From Burkholderia pseudomultivorans (GTDB taxonomy: Bacteria; Pseudomonadota; Gammaproteobacteria; Burkholderiales; Burkholderiaceae), in the NCBI RefSeq assembly GCF_902499075.1, contig NZ_CABVPP010000026.1, forward strand, positions 1-64,000: 64,000 bases of DNA. The letters are read 5' to 3'. The position numbers were made by a program, and so were the translations under genes. Below are positions 7,738-16,768 of the stretch, one piece after another. The stretch's first letter is position 1. Each line of letters begins with the position of its first letter. Below the pieces are notes generated by a model. It was not told the origin of the DNA and did no database searches. It saw nothing but the letters and a program-made list of their open reading frames with translations.

Positions 7738-10011
7738 TCAATTGATGTGGGCAATCGTTCCCTGGATCGTCACGCCCGACCCGTCGAGCGTGATGGAGCC
7801 GCCACCGGTCGCCAGGACGATCTTCGTCGCATTGACATTGACGGTGCAGCTATCCTTGCCGTTGTCTATGTTGATCGTTGGTGCCTGAAGATTGGCGGTC
7901 GATTTACCCGAAAGATTGAGATCGTTCTCGCCGTAAATCGTCACGCCCTGTGCATAGCCTGAAATGCTGACGCCCTTGCCGTATCCGTCGATGGCCACGC
8001 CGCCATTCTGGCCACTGATTCCAACACCAGTACCGTTTGCGGTTCCGCCGATGGATACGCCGATGTTGTCCTTGTTGATCGACACACCACTCTTTCCTGC
8101 GCCCATGTCGATATATTGGCCAGCCGCCAACGAAGCGACTTTGGCCACGTCCACGGAATGATTGCCTGTATTGACTTTCGTCGCATACGACCCGGTGCCG
8201 ACGACATGCGTGCTGTCCCCCTTGACGAAAACGTCCTGCGTGCCGACAAGCACCGCCAGGTTGTGATTTCCCTTCGTCACCGTATGCGAGCTGTTGCCGT
8301 CAACCGTCACGCTGCGATTCCCCCCCACCCCATGCGTCTCATCCACACCAATCTGCGCGACCCGATTCTTGCCGATATTCACCGTCTCGTTCTGCCCGAC
8401 GCTGCGCTGCCGGTTGTTCTTCACCTGCATCGTTTCGTCGTTCCCGACCGTGTGCGTGTGATTGTTCCCGACGGAAAGCGAATGATCGAGCTCCGTCTCC
8501 GCATCGAAATTCCGCTCCGCATGCATCCACAGCTGTTCGGCGCCCTTCTTGTCCTCGAACCGGAACGCGTTTGCATGCTCGGTCGTCCCGCCCGGCGACG
8601 ACCGCGACAACAACCCGCTCTGCGTCGCACTTCCCGGCAGCCCCCAAGGCGGCATCTTCTCGCCGTTGTAAACCCGCCCCGTCACGATCGGCTCGTCCGG
8701 ATCGCCGTTCAGGAAATCGACGACGACCTCGTCGCCCACCCGCGGAATCTGCACGCCCCCAAACCCGCCGCCGGCCCACGGGCTCGACACCCGCACCCAG
8801 CACGACGAATCCTGGTTGCTCTGCCCATACCGATCCCACCGGAACTGCAGCTTCACGCGCCCATACTGATCGGTCCAGATTTCCTCGCCCGGCGGCCCGA
8901 CGACGGTTGCCGTCTGCGGGCCGTTGGTGCGCGGCCGCGGCGTCTCGCGCGGCGACCGATAAAGCAGACTCGACGGCTGCGCGACCATCATCGTCTGATG
9001 CACGACCGCCTCCGCGCCCTGATCGCTCGCATAAGCGTTCTCCTGAAACCGGTACCGGCACCGCACGATCAGGTACTCGCGGTTCTGGTCCGCACGCGGA
9101 CAATGCGCGAGCGTGAACAAATAGCCGGGCGCCGCACCGCGCACGTCCGTATCGGCACTCGCGCGCTCGTGCTCGGCCTGCTGTTCCTCGAGCCGCACGC
9201 GGCTGTAATGCGCGCCGGGCGCATCGTCGCGATAGCCGCCCGGCCATTCGAACGACGCGAAGCCGTCGTGATCGTGGCCGCGCGGATCGACTTTCTGCGA
9301 CGACAGGTCCGCACGCGGTTTCGTATAGTCGTAGTCGGTGGTCTGGTGCTTGCCGACGCTCACCTCCTGCGCGGGCAGCCAGCCGTCGATATGCTCTTCG
9401 TCGGCGATCGCGGTACGGTCGCGCGCGATGTACGGAATCGTCTCGTAGCCGGGCAACGCGGTATGCGACGACATCGCATCGCACAGCACCAGCGTGTGCG
9501 CATCCGCCGCATGCCTGAAATAAAAATAGATGCCCTCGAACTCCATCAGCCGCGACACGAATGCCGTATCGGTTTCGTTGTACTGCACGCAGTACTGGCG
9601 CGGCACATAGGATTCGGTCAGCTTGTTCTCGATCGGAAAGCCGTACGGCGCGAGCACCTCCTGCACGATCTCGGGCACGGTGCGGTTCTGGAAGATCCTG
9701 CAATCGGAGCGGCGCGTCGCGAGCCACAGCCAGGGCCGCACGATCAGCTCGTAGCCGTAATGCCGTTCGGCGCGCCGGCCGGCCAGCGTTGCGCGCGCGA
9801 CGATGCCGTTCAGGTAGCGCGTCGACAAGTCCTGCCGTTCGATCCGCACGGTCACGGATTTGCCGAGCATGTCCTTCAGCGACAGGCTGTGACTGTCCGC
9901 CAGCGCCTCGATCCGAAACTCGAACAATCGTCCGAGTTCCTCGCTGCCGTCGAGCGCGTGGAATTTCAGGTCGTCGCCGTGCGGGCTGTCGAGTGTGAAT
10001 ACGCGATTCAC
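7738..10011 (-). CDS. vgrG: VgrG spike protein (TssI) with extended glycine-rich beta tail
   Basis: A 757-residue trimeric spike that caps the Hcp tube. The N-terminal gp27-like part starts NRVFTLDSPHG; the gp5 OB-fold holds DQYGRVKLQFRWDRYG, SSPWAGGGFGGVQIPRVGDE and FLNGDPDEPIVTGRVYN. A beta-helix needle (SVGNNHTHTVGNDETMQV) follows, and then an unusual stretch of about 60 residues with repeated GVSI, GVGISG, GVAIDG, GVSISG, GVTIYG units before the end. The start is GTG at 10011, inside a GTGA overlap with the tssH stop, with a GAGGAGG ribosome site 7 bases upstream. A much longer open frame continues upstream but only shadows tssH and tssG. No extra catalytic domain is seen, so effector cargo is presumably the downstream Rhs protein. 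Confidence 0.95.
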   Translation of the reverse strand: MNRVFTLDSPHGDDLKFHALDGSEELGRLFEFRIEALADSHSLSLKDMLGKSVTVRIERQDLSTRYLNGIVARATLAGRRAERHYGYELIVRPWLWLATRRSDCRIFQNRTVPEIVQEVLAPYGFPIENKLTESYVPRQYCVQYNETDTAFVSRLMEFEGIYFYFRHAADAHTLVLCDAMSSHTALPGYETIPYIARDRTAIADEEHIDGWLPAQEVSVGKHQTTDYDYTKPRADLSSQKVDPRGHDHDGFASFEWPGGYRDDAPGAHYSRVRLEEQQAEHERASADTDVRGAAPGYLFTLAHCPRADQNREYLIVRCRYRFQENAYASDQGAEAVVHQTMMVAQPSSLLYRSPRETPRPRTNGPQTATVVGPPGEEIWTDQYGRVKLQFRWDRYGQSNQDSSCWVRVSSPWAGGGFGGVQIPRVGDEVVVDFLNGDPDEPIVTGRVYNGEKMPPWGLPGSATQSGLLSRSSPGGTTEHANAFRFEDKKGAEQLWMHAERNFDAETELDHSLSVGNNHTHTVGNDETMQVKNNRQRSVGQNETVNIGKNRVAQIGVDETHGVGGNRSVTVDGNSSHTVTKGNHNLAVLVGTQDVFVKGDSTHVVGTGSYATKVNTGNHSVDVAKVASLAAGQYIDMGAGKSGVSINKDNIGVSIGGTANGTGVGISGQNGGVAIDGYGKGVSISGYAQGVTIYGENDLNLSGKSTANLQAPTINIDNGKDSCTVNVNATKIVLATGGGSITLDGSGVTIQGTIAHIN

Positions 10012-12674
10012 GTCGTGGCCTCCTCGTCGAACCGGTAAACGAATTCCCCGCCGGCCGCGCTCACCTCGATCGACGCCAGCGCGCGGCCTTCGAGCGTCGC
10101 CTCCAGGATCGCGCGCCCGATGCGCGGCATCACGGTATGCGTGAGGATCGCGTCGACCATGCGGCCGCCGGATTCGATGGTCCGGCAGCGCTCGACGATC
10201 AGCGCGGTCGCGGCAGCGGTGCAGTGCAGCCGGATGCCGTGGTGCGCATCGATCCGCTGCTCGATCCGGCGCAGTTGCAGCGCGACGATCCGCGCCAGCG
10301 TCGCGTCGGTCAGCGGGTAGTACGGCACGACGGTCAGCCGGCCGAGCAGCGCGGCCGGAAATACGTCGAGCAGCGGCGCGCGCAGCGCATCGGCGAGGGT
10401 TTGCGCGTCCGGCAGGTGCTCGGGATCGCGGCACAGCTGCATCACGCGATCGGTGCCGACGTTCGACGTCAGAAAAATCACCGTGTGCCGGAAATCGATG
10501 TCGCGCCCCTCGCCATCCTCCATCCAGCCCTTGTCGAATACCTGGAAGAAAATCTCGTGCACGTCGCGATGCGCCTTCTCGATCTCGTCGAGCAGAACGA
10601 CGCTGTACGGCCGCCGACGCACGGCCTCGGTAAGCACCCCGCCCTGTCCGTAGCCGACGTAGCCGGGCGGCGCACCCTTCAACGTCGATACCGTGTGCGC
10701 CTCCTGGAACTCGCTCATGTTGATCGTGATCGCGTTGCGCTCGCCGCCGTACAGCGTATCGGCGAGCGCGAGCGCGGTTTCGGTCTTGCCGACGCCGGAC
10801 GGCCCGCACAGCAGGAACACGCCGTGCGGTTTGGTCGGGTCGTCGAGCTTCGCACGTGCGGTCTGAATCCGTTCGGCAATCAGTTCGACCGCATGGCGCT
10901 GGCCGACCACACGTTCGCCGAGTGTCTCGGCGAGCTTGAGCACGGCTTGCGTCTCGTCGCGCACCATCCGGCCGAGCGGAATCCCGGTCCAGTCGGCAAC
11001 GACCGCGGCGACCGCATGCGTGTCGACGGCGGGCAGCACGAGCGGCGCGTCGTCCTGCATCTCGGCCAGCGCCTGCTGCGCGGCAGCCAGGCGCGACAGA
11101 ACATCGGTGCGTGCGTCGCCGATCAGCTCGCGCGACGCGTCGTCGTCGAGCAGCGCGGTGCGCGATTCGACGATCGAGGTCAATGCGGCGCGCTCGGCTT
11201 GCCAGCGCGTATCGAGCCGATCGAGCTCGGTCTGCACGGTGGCAAGCTCGGCATCGATCGCGTCGCGTCGCGCCGTGTCGCCGCTGCCGATCGCGCACTC
11301 GCGCGCGATCCGTTCCCGCTCGATGCGCAGGCCGTCGATGCGCCGGCGCGCGTCCTCGATCGGCGCGGGCACCGCGTGCTGGCTGACGGCGACGCGCGCA
11401 CAGGCCGTGTCGAGCAGGCTGATCGCCTTGTCCGGCAGCTGCCGTGCGGGAATATACCGGTGCGACAACGTGACGGCGGCCTGCAGCGCGTCGTCGAACA
11501 CCAGCACGCGATGGTGGGCTTCGAGCTTCGCGGCGAGACCGCGCAGCATCGTCACGGCGGCGGCCTCCTCGGGTTCGAGCACGTGCACCAGCTGGAAGCG
11601 CCGCGTCAGCGCGGGATCCTTCTCGATGTACTGTTTGTACTCCGACCACGTGGTCGCGCCGATCGTGCGCAGCAGGCCGCGCGCGAGCGCGGGTTTCAGC
11701 AGGTTCGCAGCGTCGCCGGTGCCGGCGGCGCCGCCCGCGCCGACGAGTGTGTGCACTTCGTCGATGAACAGGATCGCCGGCCGCTCGGACGACATCGCCT
11801 CGTCGATCACGCCGCGCAGCCGGCTCTCGAACTCGCCTTTCACGCTCGCGCCGGCCTGCAGCAGCCCGATGTCGAGCAGATACAGTGCGACGTCGCGCAG
11901 CGACGGCGGCACGTCGCCGGCCGCGATCCGCAGCGCGAAGCCCTCGGCCACGGCCGTCTTGCCGACACCGGCCTCGCCGACCAGCAGCGGGTTGTTCTGC
12001 CGGCGCCGCAGCAAGATATCGACGATCTGGCGGATTTCCGGATCGCGCCCGATCACGGGATCGATCTCGCCGGCGCGTGCGCGCGCAGTCAGGTCGACGG
12101 CGAAGCGGGCGAGCGCGGAACCGTCGCCGGCCGACGCGGCGACCGCGGCGCGCGCCGAGGCATCGCCGCCGGCGCCGGTCTGCCCGGCCGGCGGCGCTTC
12201 GGGCGAGCCTTCGACGATCGATTCGAGCGAATCGGCGAGCACGTCGGGCACGATGCGCTCGAACTCGCGCGCGATCGCGTACAGCACGTTGCGCAGCTGC
12301 GGCGTCTTCAGGATCGCCAGCAGCAGCACCGCGCCGCGAATGCGCGTCGCGTCGTACTTCAACGTCGCATAGACCCATGCTCGTTCGACGGCGTCGTCGA
12401 TGTGCACGGACAGGTCGGACACCGATCCCGCGCCGCGCGGCAGTCGGTCGAGCGCCGCGACGAGCCGGCGCTCGAGCGCGGCCTCGTCGATCTCGAAGCG
12501 GCGCAGGATGCGATGCAGGTCGCTGTCGGGCCGCTGCAGGATCTGCTTGATCCAGTGCGCAAGCTCGACGTACGGATTGCCGCGCAGCCGGCAGAATCCG
12601 GTGGCCTGCTCGAGCGTCTCGTAGAGGAACGGATCCAGTTTCCCGAACAAATTGACGCGGCCGATATCGGACAT
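10008..12674 (-). CDS. tssH: T6SS ATPase TssH (ClpV)
   Basis: An 888-residue AAA+ unfoldase that dismantles the contracted TssBC sheath. The N-domain is followed by two ATPase modules: the first Walker A GEAGVGKT at 233-240 with Walker B ILFIDE, the second Walker A GPSGVGKT with Walker B VVLLDE and sensor region IFLTSNVGTD. The N-terminus (LFGKLDPFLYETLEQATGFC) is the ClpV type rather than ClpB. The gene starts 12 bases after tssG and overlaps vgrG by 4 bases, so it is expressed with the rest of the operon. Length is normal for the family. Confidence 0.97.
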   Translation of the reverse strand: MSDIGRVNLFGKLDPFLYETLEQATGFCRLRGNPYVELAHWIKQILQRPDSDLHRILRRFEIDEAALERRLVAALDRLPRGAGSVSDLSVHIDDAVERAWVYATLKYDATRIRGAVLLLAILKTPQLRNVLYAIAREFERIVPDVLADSLESIVEGSPEAPPAGQTGAGGDASARAAVAASAGDGSALARFAVDLTARARAGEIDPVIGRDPEIRQIVDILLRRRQNNPLLVGEAGVGKTAVAEGFALRIAAGDVPPSLRDVALYLLDIGLLQAGASVKGEFESRLRGVIDEAMSSERPAILFIDEVHTLVGAGGAAGTGDAANLLKPALARGLLRTIGATTWSEYKQYIEKDPALTRRFQLVHVLEPEEAAAVTMLRGLAAKLEAHHRVLVFDDALQAAVTLSHRYIPARQLPDKAISLLDTACARVAVSQHAVPAPIEDARRRIDGLRIERERIARECAIGSGDTARRDAIDAELATVQTELDRLDTRWQAERAALTSIVESRTALLDDDASRELIGDARTDVLSRLAAAQQALAEMQDDAPLVLPAVDTHAVAAVVADWTGIPLGRMVRDETQAVLKLAETLGERVVGQRHAVELIAERIQTARAKLDDPTKPHGVFLLCGPSGVGKTETALALADTLYGGERNAITINMSEFQEAHTVSTLKGAPPGYVGYGQGGVLTEAVRRRPYSVVLLDEIEKAHRDVHEIFFQVFDKGWMEDGEGRDIDFRHTVIFLTSNVGTDRVMQLCRDPEHLPDAQTLADALRAPLLDVFPAALLGRLTVVPYYPLTDATLARIVALQLRRIEQRIDAHHGIRLHCTAAATALIVERCRTIESGGRMVDAILTHTVMPRIGRAILEATLEGRALASIEVSAAGGEFVYRFDEEATT

Positions 12675-12686
12675 GACGGTTCCCGT

Positions 12687-13781
12687 TTAGGCGGTTTCTC
12701 GATGCGGAGCGTGGGCACCGCGATGCAGGTCGTAGCGAACGACGAGATCGCGCGCGGGGCCCGGTTCGAGGCGCTGCCCGAGCCACGCGATGCGGCCGAT
12801 GCCTTGCGGCGCGCCGAGCGCGAGCGCGGGCACGGCATCGGCCGCGAGTTCGAGCTGCACGTCCCAGTCGAATTCGATGCCGACATATTCGCGCACCCAT
12901 TGCGCGAGCTGCCGCGCATGCGGGCCGGCCGGCAAAAATCGCCGGTACGCGTCGAGCGACAGCGGGCCGAGCACGATCCGGAACCGCGACTGCGCGTCGC
13001 GCACCGCGAGGCCGAGGGCGACGCCGCCGAGGCGCGGCGTCAGCCGCGTCGCGCGGATCGTGCAGCGCTGCGAGCGCTCGATCGCAACCCACTGCGGCAT
13101 GTGCTCGACGATCCGCGCATCGACGCCGAAATGCTTGCGCACGATCTGCACGAGCCCTTCCGGGTTGCGTGTATGCCGGACGAGATGGCCCGCGTGGAAA
13201 TAGCGGGCGTGCGGTGCGAGCGTGTCCGCATCGTCGCGCGGAATACGGCCCGCCCCGCCCGCCTGGGCCTCCCGACCGATCAGGCTCGCCACATAACCGT
13301 CGAACCGTGCGCGTGCGGGCCGGTCGAGACTCACCGTCGGCTGCGCATCGGCCCACGCGCGGTAGAACAGCAGGATCAGCCGGTGATGAAACAGGTCGGC
13401 GAACGCGGCGAAAGCCGGATCGTCGTGCTGCGCCGCGCGTTCGTGCGCGTATTCGGTCAGGTGCGTCGGCAGCGGCCCGTTCGGCCCGAACAGCCCGAAG
13501 CCGTGGATCGCGATGCGCGGCAGCGCGGCATCCCGGTCGACCACGCCGGCCACCATCGACGCCGCGAATGCCAGCGACGGCTGCTGGCCGAGCCGGACGG
13601 GTTCGTCGCGCGGCCGCGCGGCATGGCCGAGCGGCGCGCGGCCCGGCGACAGCGCATCGAGCCAGCGCAGCGCCTGGAACAGGTCGTAGCCGTGCGGCGC
13701 GGCGCGCAGCCGCGCCCACCACGCGGCACGGCGTGCGGCATCGGCGGCCGGCGGCGCGCCGGCGGGCATCTCGTGTTTCAT
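12687..13781 (-). CDS. tssG: T6SS baseplate subunit TssG
   Basis: A 364-residue baseplate wedge protein. It has the family signature near the N-terminus (YDLFQALRWLDAL), FGPNGPLPTHLTEYA around residue 100, the FHHRLILLFYRAWA helix, and a C-terminal half with LGPLSLDAYRRFLP. TssG works with TssF and TssE in the baseplate that docks on the membrane complex through TssK. The start at 13781 lies in an ATGA overlap with the tssF stop. An open frame extends far upstream but is only an antisense-bias extension through tssF. Confidence 0.95.
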   Translation of the reverse strand: MKHEMPAGAPPAADAARRAAWWARLRAAPHGYDLFQALRWLDALSPGRAPLGHAARPRDEPVRLGQQPSLAFAASMVAGVVDRDAALPRIAIHGFGLFGPNGPLPTHLTEYAHERAAQHDDPAFAAFADLFHHRLILLFYRAWADAQPTVSLDRPARARFDGYVASLIGREAQAGGAGRIPRDDADTLAPHARYFHAGHLVRHTRNPEGLVQIVRKHFGVDARIVEHMPQWVAIERSQRCTIRATRLTPRLGGVALGLAVRDAQSRFRIVLGPLSLDAYRRFLPAGPHARQLAQWVREYVGIEFDWDVQLELAADAVPALALGAPQGIGRIAWLGQRLEPGPARDLVVRYDLHRGAHAPHRETA

Positions 13782-15649
13782 ATCGCGGGCCGCCTGCCGA
13801 CGCGGGCCGGCCAGTGGGCGAGCCGGCCGCGCTGCACGCTGGTCAGCACGCATTCGGCGAACGCGTTGATCGACACGTGCCGGGCAAAGAACTGCTCGAG
13901 CACGGCGCCGAGCAGGAACGGGCTGTCGCCGGAGAACGCATGATCGTCGACGGTCACGTCGACCTGCACGCCGCGCCCGAACATCAGCGGCCCGAGCGCC
14001 GGCAGGCGGCGGAACACGGGCGAGAACGCGACGCGCTGCACGCCGTCGATCTGCCGCCGCATCGCGGCATCGGCCGGATCGGCATGCAGGCCGAGCAGTT
14101 CGCGCAGCGCGTGTGCGCCCTCGTCGGCGTCGAGATCGGTCAGCGTGTGGCGGGCGAGCCCGAGATGGCGGATCAGCCGCCAGGCCGTCTGCGCGTCGGC
14201 GATCGGCGGGCGCGGCCGCGACGGGCCGCGGATCGCGACGATCCGCTCGACGGGCGCCGACACCCTCAGCGTGAACGTGTTCGCATCGCCGGGCGGCTGC
14301 AGCAGCACAAGGTCGCGGTTCGTGCACAGCGTGTCGACGGACAGGTAGCGCATCGTTTCGTCGTACGGCGCGCACTGGCTGTCGACGAGCGACACGTAGG
14401 CTTCGCTGCCGACGTAGCCGGTGCGCGTGCCGTTGGCGCGCGCCTGCGCGGACACCAGCCGCGGCTCGCGCCGCACCGTGTAGTACGCGCCGTAATTGCC
14501 GTCGTCGCCGGCGAACGACGCGTGAAACGGCCGGAACTCGCGCGACTGGCCGTCGTCGCGCTGTTCGCTCGCGAGCCGCTGCACCGCATACACCTCGTAG
14601 TCGAGCGGCCGGCTGCGGTCCACCACGACATGATGTTCGCGCGCGCCCGGCTGCACGGGGATGCGGTCGCCGCGACGCGCGAACAGGTTCACGGCCGGCG
14701 TGCAGTTCAGCGCGAGATGACGCGCGTCGACGGCCGCCTCGAGCGCCGCGTCGTGCCGGTCGAACAGCACGGTCAGCTCGCATTCGTCGCCGCTCGCGCG
14801 CGCCAGCGCCGGCTGCAATCCGCCGATGCTGAAGAACAGGAAGCGCGCGGGAAACGCGAAATACTCGCGCAGCAGCCGGTAGCCGTGGAAGCTGCGGCCG
14901 TCGTCGGGCAGGATCGCCTGTGCCGGATCGAAGCCTTCGTGCGCGATCGCGTCGGCGTCGAGCGGATGAATCCAGCGCGGCGGCTGGCCAGGGTCGTGGC
15001 ACACCACGCCGAGCGCGTGCGCGCAAAGCAGTTCGAGCAGATGCAGCGCGTCGCGCTCGGGGCCGGCGAGATGGAACGTCAGCCGGTCGAGCGGCAGTTG
15101 CGACAGCTTCGCCCCGCCGCGCGCCTTCAGCCGGATGCGCAGCGCGCCGCGCACGTCCTGCCGTGCCGCGACCGTGCCGCGCGGCAGATAGGCCGGTGCG
15201 CCCGTGACGGCCGCATCGGCCAGCTCGAGCGGCCACAGCGTCAGGTCGTGCGCGGTGCGGAATTCGCACGCGGTCTGCTCGGACGCGGCCGGCCGCGCGC
15301 GCAGCGCGGTGCCGGCCGGCAGCCGCCAGCCCTGCGCGAGGCTGCCTTCGTTCAGCATCGGCGCGAACCGTACGATCGCCATCGACGGCAGCGGCGCGAC
15401 GTAGCCCGGATACACGGCATCGAGCAACGCCTGCGTGAAGCGCGGAAACTCCGCGTCCATCTTCAGCTGCACGCGCGCGGTAAGGAAGCTGAAGCCTTCG
15501 AGCAGCCGCTCGACGTACGGGTCGGGCGGCCCGGAGTCGTGCAGCCGCAGCCGCGCAGCGACCTTCGGGAACTGCTGCGCGAACTCGCCGCCGAGCTCGC
15601 GCAGGTAGGCAAGCTCGCGGTTGTAGTAGTCGAGCAGGCGCGTATCCAT
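13778..15649 (-). CDS. tssF: T6SS baseplate subunit TssF
   Basis: A 623-residue baseplate component. The N-terminus (DTRLLDYYNRELAYLRELGG, then FAQQFPKVAARL) is diagnostic for TssF/VasA, and LLEGFSFLTARVQLK and FPRFTQALLDAVYPGY follow. The C-terminal region has FRRLPALGPLMFGRG and ends near LEQFFARHVSIN, also typical. It starts 4 bases after tssE and ends in an overlap with tssG, so the E-F-G wedge genes are made together. No oddities were noted. Confidence 0.96.
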   Translation of the reverse strand: MDTRLLDYYNRELAYLRELGGEFAQQFPKVAARLRLHDSGPPDPYVERLLEGFSFLTARVQLKMDAEFPRFTQALLDAVYPGYVAPLPSMAIVRFAPMLNEGSLAQGWRLPAGTALRARPAASEQTACEFRTAHDLTLWPLELADAAVTGAPAYLPRGTVAARQDVRGALRIRLKARGGAKLSQLPLDRLTFHLAGPERDALHLLELLCAHALGVVCHDPGQPPRWIHPLDADAIAHEGFDPAQAILPDDGRSFHGYRLLREYFAFPARFLFFSIGGLQPALARASGDECELTVLFDRHDAALEAAVDARHLALNCTPAVNLFARRGDRIPVQPGAREHHVVVDRSRPLDYEVYAVQRLASEQRDDGQSREFRPFHASFAGDDGNYGAYYTVRREPRLVSAQARANGTRTGYVGSEAYVSLVDSQCAPYDETMRYLSVDTLCTNRDLVLLQPPGDANTFTLRVSAPVERIVAIRGPSRPRPPIADAQTAWRLIRHLGLARHTLTDLDADEGAHALRELLGLHADPADAAMRRQIDGVQRVAFSPVFRRLPALGPLMFGRGVQVDVTVDDHAFSGDSPFLLGAVLEQFFARHVSINAFAECVLTSVQRGRLAHWPARVGRRPAI

Positions 15650-15653
15650 CGCG

Positions 15654-16202
15654 TCAGGCCCCCGCCGTCGATTGCAGCGACATCGCGCCGGTCTCCAGGT
15701 CGAGGTCGGAGCGCAGCACGAATTCGACCGGATGCGGAATCGACCACAGCGTGCCGCGGATCTCGAACAGCAGCACGTTGTGGCGCTGCTCGCCGGCGCG
15801 GCCGCGCGTCGCGTCGGTCACGCTGCGGACCTCGACGCTGTCGGGCGCGATGCGCGGCTCGAAGCGGACGATCGCGTCGCGAATCGACGCCTCGACCGAC
15901 ATCCGCTCGACGCCCGACATCGGCTTGCCGACGAGCGGCCGCATCCCGTAGTTGACGACCGACGCCTGCGCATGCGGGAACGCCTGCCAGTCGACGAAGC
16001 CGTCCTCGCCGTTGCGCGTGTTGAGCAGCCACGCGAGATCGCGCAGCACGGCCGCACGCAGGCGTTCGGCGCCGATCCATTGCGCGCCGGACGCTTCGCT
16101 CGCGCACTGCGGCGCGTCGTCGGTGAGCCGGTCGAGCAATGCGGGCTGGAGCCGGTCGCGCAGCTTGCGCTCCCGGTCGTCGCGGGTTTGCAGGTCGTCC
16201 AT
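15654..16202 (-). CDS. tssE: T6SS baseplate subunit TssE (gp25-like)
   Basis: A 182-residue gp25-like protein that helps start sheath polymerisation. It carries the gp25/lysozyme-fold pattern: RLRAAVLRDLAWLLNTRN, SVVNYGMRPLVGK, IRDAIVRFEPRI, and the C-terminal strand pair ending PVEFVLRSDLDLETG. A clear GGAGAGGA ribosome site precedes the ATG. It lies 16 bases after hcp and 4 bases before tssF. Confidence 0.95.
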   Translation of the reverse strand: MDDLQTRDDRERKLRDRLQPALLDRLTDDAPQCASEASGAQWIGAERLRAAVLRDLAWLLNTRNGEDGFVDWQAFPHAQASVVNYGMRPLVGKPMSGVERMSVEASIRDAIVRFEPRIAPDSVEVRSVTDATRGRAGEQRHNVLLFEIRGTLWSIPHPVEFVLRSDLDLETGAMSLQSTAGA

Positions 16203-16218
16203 CGTCCTCTCCGCGCGG

Positions 16219-16710
16219 TCACATCTCGGTGTTTTCCTTGATGTTCCAGCCGACCGACACCTCGGCGCCCTTGCCGCCGTTGTCGTTCTGCTGCCAGTAC
16301 TGCTTCTTCACCTTCGCGGCCTGGAAGCCGTAGTGCATCAGCAGCCGGTCGGCCGCGTCGCCGGGATCGACGCCCGCAACCTGCGCGGACGTGACGAGCA
16401 CTTCCTGCAGCGTGACGCGCATGAACTCGACCTGCGTGCCGCCGGTCTTGCACGCGGAGATCTCGACCGACGGCAGGTGCTTGCCGCTCGCGCAGTTCTT
16501 GATGATCGCGGGCGAGCCCTTGTCCATGTATGCCGCCACGACGAGATCGTTGAAGCTCGCCTTGCCTGCGTTGCCGCCGCTGCCGCTCGCCATCGCGCCC
16601 GGCTGGCTCGCGCCCCACGTGAACGACTGGATGTCGGTCCAGCCCTTGTGCTGCGCGTCCGCGGATTCGCCGGTCACGCCGTCCACCTTCATAAACATTG
16701 CCACGCCCAT
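16219..16710 (-). CDS. hcp: Hcp tube protein (TssD)
   Basis: A 163-residue Hcp that forms the hexameric inner tube. It begins with MFMKVDGVTGES and shows the family's GWTDIQSFTWG strand, DLVVAAYMDKGSP loop, and the C-terminal KVKKQYWQQNDNGGKG segment. GGAGA lies 6 bases before the ATG at 16710; an internal Met five codons in is a weaker alternative. It follows tssC after a 58-bp gap, where a separate ribosome site may allow high expression. No effector extension is fused to it. Confidence 0.96.
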   Translation of the reverse strand: MGVAMFMKVDGVTGESADAQHKGWTDIQSFTWGASQPGAMASGSGGNAGKASFNDLVVAAYMDKGSPAIIKNCASGKHLPSVEISACKTGGTQVEFMRVTLQEVLVTSAQVAGVDPGDAADRLLMHYGFQAAKVKKQYWQQNDNGGKGAEVSVGWNIKENTEM

Positions 16711-16768
16711 TGCCGTCTCCGTTCAGATCAGATTGCGGTACAAGGTCAGGTTGAATGCCGGTCGCCGC

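Noticed and set aside
7738-13722. 1994-residue minus-strand open frame
   Set aside because: Only the part below 10011 is VgrG. The rest is an Arg/Ala-rich shadow of tssH and tssG caused by GC3 bias.
10137-13943. 1268-residue plus-strand frame opposite tssH-tssG-tssF
   Set aside because: Antisense shadow without ribosome site or family motifs; the minus-strand genes have full family signatures.
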